Assembly (NCBI GenBank): GCA_910584965.1
Contig: CAJUDZ010000021.1
Span: 1 to 62,713, forward strand
Direction: 5' to 3'
From: an uncultured Lachnospiraceae bacterium
GTDB taxonomy: Bacteria; Bacillota; Clostridia; Lachnospirales; Lachnospiraceae
DNA length: 62,713 nucleotides
Shown: one piece after another, positions 42,667-51,172 of the stretch
Numbering within the stretch: the stretch's first letter is position 1
How the letters are laid out: each line of letters opens with the position of its first letter
Translations under genes and position numbers: made by a program
The notes under the pieces: generated by a model
Seen by the model: only the letters and a program-made list of their open reading frames with translations
What the model was told of the DNA's origin: nothing
Databases searched by the model: none

Positions 42667-42746
42667 ACACCACAAAATGTAGGAATGTTATGTAAACAAC
42701 GACTATATTTTGTATCAAAATTTTAACAGTAAAATTTTGTATCAAA
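42667..42746. promoter_or_regulatory. Candidate NrdR boxes and a short direct repeat in the nrdD leader
   Basis: ACACCACAAAATGTAG (42667-42682) and CGACTATATTTTGTAT (42700-42715) resemble the NrdR consensus acaCwATATATwGtgt, with starts 33 bases apart, about three helical turns. The motif ATTTTGTATCAAAA also occurs twice (42707-42720 and 42733-42746). NrdR represses ribonucleotide reductase genes when dATP is plentiful. The first box is poor, so the call is tentative. A GGGAAGC/GCTTCCC hairpin follows around 42748-42777. Confidence 0.4.
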
Positions 42747-42849
42747 AGGGAAGCGGGGTCATTGGTACGAAGCTTCCCTGTGGTCCCTGCGGGGACTGCG
42801 GCCTGCAACAGCGGATTACGCGGACGTAAAAGAAAGGTATGGTAGTAGG

Positions 42850-45039
42850 ATGAGCAGTATTTTAGAGAAGAAGCATGCGGCGGATGAGAATTACAGCAGC
42901 GAGTATAAGCCGTCCAGGGATGTTAAGGTTATCAAGAAAGACGGCAGTCTGGAGAGCTTTAATGTTCAGAAGGTCATCGATGCTGTCGGAAAAAGCGCTT
43001 ACCGTGCACTGACGAAATTTACGGAGGAAGAAAAAAGGCATATCTGTCAGACGGTGGTGGACAGGGTGAATGAGATGAATGAGGAGGAAATCCCGATACA
43101 GATCATGCACAATGTCGTGGAAAGCGCGCTGGAAGATGTGAAGCCGATCGTTGCAAAGAGCTACCGCGATTACCGTAATTATAAACAGGACTTCGTACGC
43201 ATGATGGACGATGTTTATAAAAAAAGCCAGTCGATCATGTATATCGGGGACAAGGAAAATGCGAATACGGACAGCGCCCTTGTTTCCACCAAAAGAAGTC
43301 TGATTTTTAATCAGTTTAACAAGGAACTTTATCAGAAATTTTTCATGACGACGGAAGAAATTCAGGCGTGCCGGGACGGATATCTTTATGTTCACGATAT
43401 GTCGGCGAGACGCGATACGATGAACTGCTGTCTTTTCAATGTGGCGGAAGTACTGCAGGGCGGTTTTGAAATGGGCAATATCTGGTATAACGAGCCGAAA
43501 ACGCTGGATGTTGCTTTCGACGTAATCGGCGATATTGTACTGAGCGCGGCCAGCCAGCAGTATGGCGGCTTTACCGTGCCGGAAGTGGATAAGATACTGG
43601 AACCTTATGCGGAGAAAACCTATCGGAAAAGCCTGCTGAAATATGAAGGTCTCGGCATTGGCAGAGAAAGGGCGGAAAAAGAAGCGCTTGCCGATGTGGA
43701 AAGAGAATTTGAACAGGGCTTTCAGGGCTGGGAATACAAATTCAATACGGTGGCGAGCAGCCGGGGTGACTATCCTTTTATCACCGTCACGGCGGGAATC
43801 GGAACCGGAAGATTTGCCAGGATGGCAACCATTATTATGTTAAATGTACGGAAGACGGGACAGGGTAAAAAAGAATGCAAGAAACCGGTTCTGTTCCCCA
43901 AAATCGTTTTCCTGTATGACGAAAATCTGCACGGACCGGGAAAAGAACTGGAAGACGTTTTTGAGGCCGGTGTACAGTGTTCTGCCAAAACAATGTACCC
44001 TGACTGGCTGAGCCTGACCGGAAAAGGCTATATAGCAAGCATGTACAAACAGTATGGCAAGGTCATTTCTCCGATGGGATGCCGTGCTTTTCTCTCGCCC
44101 TGGTATGAACGCGGCGGGATGCACCCGGCGGATGAAAACGATACGCCGGTCTTTGTCGGACGGTTCAATATCGGCGTCGTATCCCTGCACCTTCCGATGA
44201 TTCTGGCGAAATCCCGCCAGGAGAGCAAAGATTTTTATGAAGTGCTGGACTATTATCTGAATCTGATCAGGCAGCTTCATATCAGAACTTATGCGTATCT
44301 CGGCGAAATGCGCGCTTCCACGAATCCGCTCGCTTATTGTGAAGGCGGTTTTCTCGGAGGAAAACTACAGCTTCACGATAAGATCAAACCGATCTTAAAG
44401 ACCGCGACGGCCAGTTTCGGCATCACGGCCTTTAACGAACTGCAGGAGCTTTATAACGGAAAGTCGCTTGTTGAGGACGGGCAGTTCGCGCTGGAAGTTC
44501 TGGAACATATTAACGATAAAATCAATGAATATAAAGAAGCGGACGGTCATCTGTATGCGATATACGGAACGCCCGCGGAAAACCTCTGCGGCTTACAGGT
44601 GAAGCAGTTCCGGGCCAAATACGGCATTATTGAGGGCGTATCCGACAGAGAATATGTCTCCAACAGTTTCCACTGTCATGTGACGGAAGAAATCACGCCG
44701 ATCGAGAAACAGAATCTGGAATACCGTTTCTGGGAACTTGCAAACGGCGGAAAAATTCAGTATGTAAAATATCCGATCGACTACAATATCGAAGCGATCA
44801 AAACGCTGATCCGACGCGCGATGGAAATGGGATTTTATGAAGGAGTCAACCTTTCGCTTGCTTATTGCGATGACTGCGGCCATCAGGAGCTGGAAATGGA
44901 TGTCTGCCCCGCCTGCGGAAGCCGTAATCTGACGAAGATTGACCGGATGAACGGGTATCTTGCTTATTCGCGCGTTCACGGGGACACCAGACTGAGCGAT
45001 GCCAAGATGGCGGAGATTGCGGAGCGGAAGAGCATGTAG
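42850..45039 (+). CDS. nrdD: Anaerobic ribonucleoside-triphosphate reductase
   Basis: A 729-residue class III ribonucleotide reductase that makes deoxyribonucleotides without oxygen, using a glycyl radical. An N-terminal ATP-cone (about residues 20-110, VIKKDGSLESFNVQKV) senses ATP/dATP. NCCLFNVAEVLQGGFEMGN near 193-211 and later cysteine motifs supply the thiyl radical chemistry. The C-terminus carries a zinc site (CDDCGHQE and CPACGSRN) and the radical glycine in RMNGYLAYSR. Followed by its activase nrdG and by dut, a complete dNTP-supply set. Confidence 0.96.
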   Translation: MSSILEKKHAADENYSSEYKPSRDVKVIKKDGSLESFNVQKVIDAVGKSAYRALTKFTEEEKRHICQTVVDRVNEMNEEEIPIQIMHNVVESALEDVKPIVAKSYRDYRNYKQDFVRMMDDVYKKSQSIMYIGDKENANTDSALVSTKRSLIFNQFNKELYQKFFMTTEEIQACRDGYLYVHDMSARRDTMNCCLFNVAEVLQGGFEMGNIWYNEPKTLDVAFDVIGDIVLSAASQQYGGFTVPEVDKILEPYAEKTYRKSLLKYEGLGIGRERAEKEALADVEREFEQGFQGWEYKFNTVASSRGDYPFITVTAGIGTGRFARMATIIMLNVRKTGQGKKECKKPVLFPKIVFLYDENLHGPGKELEDVFEAGVQCSAKTMYPDWLSLTGKGYIASMYKQYGKVISPMGCRAFLSPWYERGGMHPADENDTPVFVGRFNIGVVSLHLPMILAKSRQESKDFYEVLDYYLNLIRQLHIRTYAYLGEMRASTNPLAYCEGGFLGGKLQLHDKIKPILKTATASFGITAFNELQELYNGKSLVEDGQFALEVLEHINDKINEYKEADGHLYAIYGTPAENLCGLQVKQFRAKYGIIEGVSDREYVSNSFHCHVTEEITPIEKQNLEYRFWELANGGKIQYVKYPIDYNIEAIKTLIRRAMEMGFYEGVNLSLAYCDDCGHQELEMDVCPACGSRNLTKIDRMNGYLAYSRVHGDTRLSDAKMAEIAERKSM

Positions 45040-45116
45040 CGTGTGAAAAGAGGTTCTGAAGCTCGCGCCAATGGCAGCATAAGAGTTTGATGAAATTTTA
45101 TGAAAGAGGAAATTAC

Positions 45117-45617
45117 ATGAGGTATCATAATATAACGAAGGACGACATGCTGAACGGGGATGGGCTGCGGGTGGTTCTCTGGGTAGCCGGGTGCGCTCAC
45201 TGCTGTAAGGATTGTCATAATCCGGTCACATGGGATCCGGACGGGGGTGTGCCCTTTGACGAGAAGGCCAGAGAGGAAATCTTTGACCAGCTGGACAAGC
45301 CGTATATTTCCGGCATTACGTTTTCAGGAGGAGATCCCTTTCATGCCGCCAACAGACCGGAAGTCAGAAGCTTTATGGCGGAAATTAAAGAGAAGTATCC
45401 GGGTAAGACGATCTGGCTGTATACGGGTGATGTCTGGGAAAATGTCAGAAATGACGCTGCAATGCAGTATATCGATGTTTTGGTGGACGGCGAGTTTGTT
45501 GCGGAAGAAAAGGACGCGACGCTGTGCTGGAAAGGGAGCCGGAACCAGCGGGTGATTGATGTTCAGGAAAGTTTAAAACGAAAAGAGGCGCCGCCGGTGC
45601 TGCATTGTGAAAACTAA
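45117..45617 (+). CDS. nrdG: Anaerobic ribonucleotide reductase activating protein
   Basis: A 166-residue radical-SAM activase that installs the glycyl radical on NrdD. The CxxxCxxC cluster motif is GCAHCCKDCHNP near residues 25-36, followed by the SAM-binding SGGDP near 68-72. ATG 45117 has a GAGGAAAT ribosome site; an ATG 30 bases upstream gives an extension not seen in the family. Lies 77 bases after nrdD. Confidence 0.95.
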   Translation: MRYHNITKDDMLNGDGLRVVLWVAGCAHCCKDCHNPVTWDPDGGVPFDEKAREEIFDQLDKPYISGITFSGGDPFHAANRPEVRSFMAEIKEKYPGKTIWLYTGDVWENVRNDAAMQYIDVLVDGEFVAEEKDATLCWKGSRNQRVIDVQESLKRKEAPPVLHCEN

Positions 45618-45659
45618 AGAATGATTATATCCTGAAAAATCGGATAGACAGGGGCGGAT

Positions 45660-46100
45660 ATGGAATCAAAAACCATTAAAATTAAATATTTTACGGATAA
45701 AATAGAGAAACTGACTTACATAGACGGGAAATCGGACTGGATTGATCTGCGTGCGGCGGAGGAGGTTACGCTGCAGAAGGGTGATTTTAAGCTGATACCG
45801 CTGGGCGTGGCGATGGAGCTGCCGAAGGGGTATGAAGCCCATGTGGTGCCGAGAAGTTCGACTTTTAAAAACTTCGGCATTATTCAGACCAACCACCAGG
45901 GCGTTATCGACAGTTCCTACTGCGGGGACAACGACCAGTGGTTTATGCCGGTCTACGCGGTGCGCGACACGCAGATTCATATAAACGACAGAATCTGTCA
46001 GTTCCGCATTATGGAGAATCAGCCGGCCCTTACTTTTGACGAGGTGGCAAGCCTTGATCATGCGGACAGAGGCGGACATGGCAGCACAGGAAAGCAGTAA
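45660..46100 (+). CDS. dut: dUTP diphosphatase
   Basis: A 146-residue trimeric dUTPase, hydrolysing dUTP to dUMP to keep uracil out of DNA and feed thymidylate synthesis. Conserved motifs are visible: DLRAAE (motif 1), PRSSTFKNFGI (motif 2), GVIDSSYCGDNDQW (motif 3), INDRICQFRI (motif 4) and RGGHGSTGKQ (motif 5). Placement after nrdDG is functionally sensible. Confidence 0.93.
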   Translation: MESKTIKIKYFTDKIEKLTYIDGKSDWIDLRAAEEVTLQKGDFKLIPLGVAMELPKGYEAHVVPRSSTFKNFGIIQTNHQGVIDSSYCGDNDQWFMPVYAVRDTQIHINDRICQFRIMENQPALTFDEVASLDHADRGGHGSTGKQ

Positions 46101-46172
46101 GATGCTGTAAAATTAAGATGCCGAAAGATAAAGCAGGAAAATGAGCTGTAAGATTAAGCAGTAAAATGAGAA

Positions 46173-46202
46173 GAATAAAAAGCTCCTTCCCGGACATACT
46201 AA
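46173..46202 (+). promoter_or_regulatory. Sigma-G-type promoter of the SpoVAF-like gene
   Basis: GAATA (46173-46177), 17 bases, CATACTAA (46195-46202). This fits the forespore sigma-G pattern GmATr-N17/18-CATnnTA. Germination proteins of this family are forespore-expressed in Bacillus. Confidence 0.62.
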
Positions 46203-46227
46203 CAAAAATGTTTCGGAAGGAGTTTTT
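46178..46227 (+). terminator. Terminator-like hairpin enclosing the SpoVAF promoter -10 and ribosome site
   Basis: AAAAGCTCCTTCC (46178-46190) pairs with GGAAGGAGTTTTT (46215-46227), about 13 pairs including one G-T. The 3' arm contains the ribosome site GGAAGGAG, nine bases before the GTG start. The 5' arm is in the promoter spacer. It can also terminate dut transcripts. Confidence 0.72.
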
Positions 46228-46231
46228 ATCT

Positions 46232-47710
46232 GTGCAAAATACGAACCAGAAACAGGAAAACAGGAACACGCCGAATAAAGAACGTATGGCGGAAAATCAG
46301 GAATGTATGACGACCTCGCTGGAAGAAAGCATGCGCTATCTGGCAGAGCGGTTAAAACCGGATACAAATTTTGACATTGTATACAGGGTAATCGATGTGG
46401 GCGGAAAACAAGCCTGCATTTATTTCATAGACGGTTTCTGCAAAGATGAACTGATGATGAAGATTCTGCAGTATTTTATCGACTTAAAGCCGGAAAATAT
46501 GCCGGACAGCGCATATGGAATGGCCAAAAGCGCGACGCCTTATGTGGAAGTTGATTTAAAAGACAAATGGAGCGATATTTTCTATAATATTCTTTCCGGC
46601 GTCTTTGCTCTGTTCATCGATGGATATGACAGATGTGTCTTAATTGATTCCAGAACCTATCCCGCCAGAGGAGTATCGGAACCGGAGAAGGATAAGACGC
46701 TCCGGGGCTCCAAAGACGGTTTTGTGGAGACCGTTGTTTTTAATACGGCGCTGATCAGACGCCGGATCCGCAGTACGGAACTTCGAATGGAAATGATGAA
46801 CGCCGGTAAAAGCTCCCGGACGGATATCGTGCTTTGTTATATGGATAACCGGGTGGATCATAAATTTCTGGACAAGATCAAAAAAAGGATTTCGGAAATT
46901 AAAGTGGATGCCCTGACGATGAATCAGGAAAGCCTGGCGGAATGCCTTTATCAAAGAAACTGGTTCAACCCTTTTCCGAAATTCAAATTTACGGAGCGCC
47001 CCGATACGGCGTCGGCCCAGATTTTGGAAGGCGATGTCATCATTCTGGTGGATAACTCCCCGTCGGCCATGATCGTGCCGACTTCGATATTTGATATTGT
47101 AGAAGAGGCGGACGACTATTACTTTCCGCCGATTACGGGAACCTATCTGCGCCTTTCCCGTTTTTTAATCGGATTATTGACATATCTGATTACGCCGACT
47201 TTTTTGCTCCTGATGCAGCATCAGGAGTGGATACCGGAATCGTTCAGGTTTATTTTGTTGAAAGAAGAAAGCAATATTCCGCTGATCGCTCAGTTTTTGC
47301 TGCTGGAACTCGCAATCGACGGCTTAAAGCTTGCGGCAATCAATACACCGAATATGCTCAGTACACCGCTCAGCGTGATGGCCGCGCTGGTACTTGGCGA
47401 ATTTTCGGTAAAAAGCGGATGGTTTAATGCGGAGGTAATGTTATACATGGCCTTTGTCGCGATAGCCAATTATACGCAGTCCAGCTACGAGCTGGGTTAT
47501 GCGCTGAAATTTATGCGGATTCTGAACCTGATTTTAACGGCCCTTTTCGGGGTGTACGGTTATGCGGCGGCAATAGCGATTCTGATTTTATCGATTGTCT
47601 GCAACCAGACGCTGTCCGGGCAGAGCTATATCTACCCGATTCTGCCGCTGAATCCGAAGCAGCTGGCGAAGCGGTTTCTGCGGCTGCGGCTTCCGGAGGC
47701 AAAAGAATAG
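46232..47710 (+). CDS. spoVAF: SpoVAF/GerA-family spore germination protein
   Basis: A 492-residue spore membrane protein. The cytosolic N-terminal half (about 60-290) has IDGFCKDELMM and VFNTALIRRRIRS-type motifs of the GerA A-subunit family; the C-terminal half has about five membrane helices with PPITGTYLRLSRFLIGLLTY and IPLIAQFLLLELAIDGLK. It most resembles SpoVAF, which joins SpoVAEa in germinosome clusters. No spoVA operon is present here. GTG 46232 is chosen as start because the optimal ribosome site GGAAGGAG lies nine bases upstream; an in-frame ATG at 46166 would be upstream of the predicted promoter start. Confidence 0.85.
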   Translation: MQNTNQKQENRNTPNKERMAENQECMTTSLEESMRYLAERLKPDTNFDIVYRVIDVGGKQACIYFIDGFCKDELMMKILQYFIDLKPENMPDSAYGMAKSATPYVEVDLKDKWSDIFYNILSGVFALFIDGYDRCVLIDSRTYPARGVSEPEKDKTLRGSKDGFVETVVFNTALIRRRIRSTELRMEMMNAGKSSRTDIVLCYMDNRVDHKFLDKIKKRISEIKVDALTMNQESLAECLYQRNWFNPFPKFKFTERPDTASAQILEGDVIILVDNSPSAMIVPTSIFDIVEEADDYYFPPITGTYLRLSRFLIGLLTYLITPTFLLLMQHQEWIPESFRFILLKEESNIPLIAQFLLLELAIDGLKLAAINTPNMLSTPLSVMAALVLGEFSVKSGWFNAEVMLYMAFVAIANYTQSSYELGYALKFMRILNLILTALFGVYGYAAAIAILILSIVCNQTLSGQSYIYPILPLNPKQLAKRFLRLRLPEAKE

Positions 47711-47829
47711 GTAAGAACAGGTTGAGAAAAGTCTGAGAAAAGTTGTATCCGAAAGAAGACGTATGGCATTGCAAACACGGAAAAAGAAGAGTAAAATAGA
47801 AACAGGCCTTTAAGGCTTCCTATGATTTT

Positions 47830-47927
47830 GATAACATCAGTTCCGGGAGGAGTGCGCGCAGGCGTATCGCCAGTGTCTCGGTTCACACATTGTAATCCCG
47901 GAGGAACACTTGGCGGCTGATGTTATC
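47830..47927 (+). ncRNA. Unassigned structured element upstream of methyltransferase gene
   Basis: A perfect 11-bp closing helix GATAACATCAG (47830-47840) / CTGATGTTATC (47917-47927) encloses about 76 bases. Inside, TTCCGGGA can pair with TCCCGG, GGCG-tat-CGCC forms a small hairpin (47861-47871), and GTGT/ACAC another (47873-47888). TTTTC follows the closing helix. The multi-branched layout suggests a cis-regulatory RNA. It does not match riboswitch cores known to me (SAM-I, TPP, cobalamin, FMN, guanidine, THF). It lies 27 bases before the methyltransferase start. Confidence 0.5.
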
Positions 47928-47954
47928 TTTTCATGACAGGAAGAAGGTACTCTC

Positions 47955-48707
47955 ATGGATCAGGGGCATGACACCGTGTATAATGAATACGATAATGAAA
48001 AATTTTTTGAAGAATACGCCAAAATGTCCCGAAGCAGGGACGGATTAAGCGCCGCCGGAGAATGGCATCAGTTAAAGCCTCTGTTTCCGCGGCTTCAGGG
48101 GAAAAAGGTCCTCGATTTAGGGTGCGGCTATGGCTGGCACTGTAAGTATGCGGCAGATCAGGGAGCCGCGCAGGTGTTAGGGCTTGACCTGAGCCGTAAG
48201 ATGATCGAAGAAGCAGAAAAGAGAAATCCGGCAGATCAAATTCGATATCGCGTCTGTGGAATCGAAGAATATGAGTATCCGGAAAATGTATGGGACTGCG
48301 TTGTTTCCAATCTGGCTTTTCATTATATCGAAAATATTGCGATGGTATTTCGAAAAGTATACAGAACGCTGAAACCTGACGGAGTCTTTATTTTCAATAT
48401 AGAACACCCGGTTTTCACCGCGGGGGCCGGACAGGACTGGGTATATGCGGAAGACCGGAAACCTCTGTACTGGCCGGTTGATAATTATTTCATGACAGGA
48501 GAGTGAAGCACGCATTTTCTGGGGTGTGATGTGCTGAAACAGCACCACACGCTGACGCAGATCCTGATGGGATTACTGACTAACGGCTTTGCGCTTGAAG
48601 TAGTGGAAGAAGCGGAGCCTCCGAAAGAAATGATGGATATTCCGGGAATGAAAGACGAATTGCGCCGTCCGATGATGCTGTTGGTAAAGGCGGCCGTAAG
48701 AAAATAA
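47955..48707 (+). pseudogene. Class I SAM methyltransferase interrupted by an in-frame TGA
   Basis: The first 183 codons encode a SAM-dependent methyltransferase: KVLDLGCGYGWHCKYA near residues 50-65 binds SAM, LGLDLSRKMIEEA follows, and NLAFHYIEN is motif IV-like. The frame stops at TGA (48504-48506) after YFMTGE, but the same frame continues with typical family sequence (THFLGCDV, KQHHTLTQILMGLL, ELRRPMMLLV) to TAA at 48705. A single CGA-to-TGA change at an Arg codon would explain it. The truncated product lacks about 67 residues, including a conserved C-terminal region, and is probably inactive unless the stop is read through. Confidence 0.78.
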
Positions 48708-48877
48708 TGCCATGCGAAAATGCGAAAAACGTTTCATCGTTTTTCTTCTGCTTTTGATTCCATTTCAAACGGGTTTTATGACATTTCGCCCACAAATCAC
48801 AACAAATAAAGTATACTTATATGTGCAAAAGAAAACAGGCAATATAAAGCGATGCGAAGCGGCAGGAGGCAGAATCA

Positions 48878-49594
48878 TTGAAAATTGCAATATGCGATGA
48901 TGAAAAGATACTCTGTGAACAGCTTCAGAATCTGATACTGCGCCGGAAAAAAGACTGCAGTATTGATACTTATGGGAGCGGGGAAGCGCTTCTTGCGGCC
49001 GGCAGACAATATGATATTATCTTTCAGGATATCCGGCTGGAGGGAATGAACGGTATCGAGACGGCGAAGATGCTCCGGGAACGGATGGACGAAGCGGTGC
49101 TGATTTTCGTCACCGGAATGAAAGAATATGTATTTGAAGCTTTTGATGTCGCGGCCTTCCATTATCTTTTAAAACCGGTCCGGGAAGATAAGTTCGCGGA
49201 GATTTTTGAAAGGGCCGTCATGGAAGCGGAAAAGCGAAGGCAGAGAAGCGGCGGGCCGGAGTATCTTCTGATCCGCAGGCGGAACCACAGCGTGAAGCTG
49301 AACAGGGAAGAGATTCTTTATATCGAGAGCAGACAGCGGAAAGCGGCCATTCATACGTTACAGAGAGTATTGGAAACTTATGCAACGATGAACGGGCTGG
49401 AGAAAGAGCTGGGCGCGCAGTTTTACCGTTGCCACAGGGGATATCTTGTGAATCTCGCCCGGATTACAGGGTATACCGGCGATACCATTACCTTATGCAA
49501 CGGGGAAAATATTTATCTGGCAAGAGAAAAATATAATGAGTTCGTAAAGAGGTATATGCGGTATCTGCGGGATGGAGGTACAGTCTGTGTATAA
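48878..49594 (+). CDS. LytTR-type response regulator
   Basis: A 238-residue response regulator. The receiver domain (residues 1-120) has IAICDDEK, phospho-acceptor Asp in IIFQDIRLEGMNG and a switch lysine in LLKPVRED. The LytTR DNA-binding domain (about 140-235) has EEILYIESRQRKAAIHT and FYRCHRGYLVNLARI. This AgrA-like class controls peptide signalling, bacteriocin or membrane-stress genes. The start codon is TTG with GGAGG eight bases upstream. It overlaps the kinase gene by 23 bases. Confidence 0.92.
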   Translation: MKIAICDDEKILCEQLQNLILRRKKDCSIDTYGSGEALLAAGRQYDIIFQDIRLEGMNGIETAKMLRERMDEAVLIFVTGMKEYVFEAFDVAAFHYLLKPVREDKFAEIFERAVMEAEKRRQRSGGPEYLLIRRRNHSVKLNREEILYIESRQRKAAIHTLQRVLETYATMNGLEKELGAQFYRCHRGYLVNLARITGYTGDTITLCNGENIYLAREKYNEFVKRYMRYLRDGGTVCV

Positions 49595-51170
49595 GGCGCT
49601 GGATGAAATGCTGGAGCTGCTTCATTATATAATCGAGGGCTGTTACCTGATCCGGTTTTACGGCAGCTTTCTGGAAAACAGATTCAGACGCGCAAAATGG
49701 GCGGGATTTGCGGTTATCCTCATTTATGTAATGATGAGGAAAGCGTGGGGAATTATTTCCGTGGCGGATTATGAAGATCTGAATTACGAGACTCTGCGGA
49801 TTATCTGCGGTACGTTCGTTTCCTTCCTGACTCTTTTGGTTTGTCTTGCGGGGTTTTACCGAACGGGATACCGCATGGGGCTGTTTCTCATCGTTACGTT
49901 TCTTTCCGTCCGTGATACAAGTTATCTTTTCAGCTATACGATCTGGCAGAGAGGGTACAGCCTGCTGATGGCTTGGGCCGTGCGGTCTTTGGAAAATGGG
50001 AGTCTTGGTGTAAGCGGTCTGATGCGCATTACGTATTTGGGCGGTTACGGGATGATTCTTCTGGTGAACGTGTCTTTTCTGTGGATTATGTTTATCGTAT
50101 TGAAACAGATCAGGCAGAGTTTTCGGGAAAAAGAATACCCTATGCACAGGAGGGAACTTTTCTTTCTGCTGGCTCCGGAAATGATCGGACTGTTGATCTG
50201 CATGATGTTGCGCATAATTATGTTTTATATGGAGCAGGAAAGGCCCGTGCTTTTATATGATAAATATCCGGCGCTGGTCCTGATCGTTCCGCTTATTTTG
50301 TTTTTATCCCTGTTATCCATTCCATACGGGGTAAAAGTATTTCAGGGGCTGATTGACTTAAACAGGGAAAAAAGCGGCCGGATTATACTGGAAAACCAGA
50401 TAAACGGCATGCAGAGACAGATAGAAGAGATGGAGCATATTTATGCGGGTATCCGCAGCATGAAGCATGATATGCGGAATACCATTTCCATAATCATGCA
50501 GCTGGCCGCCGGAATAGAAAAGACGGATATGGATTTGGAAAGCGAAAAGAACGGCGGTACGGAGGAAAACGGAGCGGTTACGCATAAGCATGGGGATAAT
50601 GAAGGTATTCTGGCTTTGCGGAAATATCTGTCGGAACTGGGGCGTTCCCTGGAAACGCCGGAACTTCGGTACCGGACAGGAAATGCGGTTGTCGATACGC
50701 TGTTAAATATGAAATATCATGAAATCTGCCGCACCTTGCCGGGGCTTGTGTTTGAGGCCGACCGGCTGATTGTTCCGGAGTCTCTGCGTATCCGGAGTTA
50801 CGATATGGGCGTTATTCTCGGAAACGCGCTGGATAATGCGATAGAGGCATGCGGCCGGCTGCATGCAAAAGAGCCCGAAGCAGCTCTTTTCATCCGCCTG
50901 TCGTCTTTTCGAAAAGGAAATATGTTTTTTCTGGAAGTCGAAAACAGCTTTGACGGCCAATTTATGAAAAATGCGGAAACAGAATTTCCGATGACGAGTA
51001 AACCAGACAAAAGTGTGCACGGTTCAGGCTTTCCCAATATCCGGAATGCCGCCGGAAAATATTATGGGGAAGTGGAATGGTCGGCAGACGGCCGGGTATT
51101 CACTTTGTCGGTTATGATGCAGAATGAAAAACAGAAAACGGAAAATGCAGAAGGAAAGGAAGGGGTATAA
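49572..51170 (+). CDS. GHKL-domain sensor histidine kinase (AgrC-like)
   Basis: A 532-residue membrane kinase. About six hydrophobic helices occupy residues 15-260. The H-box is SMKHDMRNTISII near 297-309, and the GHKL ATPase domain (about 390-520) has the N-box NALDNAIEACGRL and G-box GSGFPNIRNAAGKYYG. The dimerisation region contains an unusual acidic insert (residues 325-345, ESEKNGGTEENGA). Pairs with the LytTR regulator encoded just upstream. No signalling-peptide gene of the AgrD type was found next to it. Confidence 0.9.
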   Translation: MEVQSVYKALDEMLELLHYIIEGCYLIRFYGSFLENRFRRAKWAGFAVILIYVMMRKAWGIISVADYEDLNYETLRIICGTFVSFLTLLVCLAGFYRTGYRMGLFLIVTFLSVRDTSYLFSYTIWQRGYSLLMAWAVRSLENGSLGVSGLMRITYLGGYGMILLVNVSFLWIMFIVLKQIRQSFREKEYPMHRRELFFLLAPEMIGLLICMMLRIIMFYMEQERPVLLYDKYPALVLIVPLILFLSLLSIPYGVKVFQGLIDLNREKSGRIILENQINGMQRQIEEMEHIYAGIRSMKHDMRNTISIIMQLAAGIEKTDMDLESEKNGGTEENGAVTHKHGDNEGILALRKYLSELGRSLETPELRYRTGNAVVDTLLNMKYHEICRTLPGLVFEADRLIVPESLRIRSYDMGVILGNALDNAIEACGRLHAKEPEAALFIRLSSFRKGNMFFLEVENSFDGQFMKNAETEFPMTSKPDKSVHGSGFPNIRNAAGKYYGEVEWSADGRVFTLSVMMQNEKQKTENAEGKEGV

Positions 51171-51172
51171 GC

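Noticed and set aside
47881..47905. tRNA T-arm like sequence (GGTTC...) in the structured leader
   Set aside because: No acceptor stem, anticodon arm or CCA-compatible ends can be drawn around it.
48504..48506. Selenocysteine at the in-frame TGA of the methyltransferase
   Set aside because: The position is Arg in the family rather than Cys, no catalytic need is evident, and no SECIS-like hairpin was seen just downstream. A nonsense mutation is simpler.
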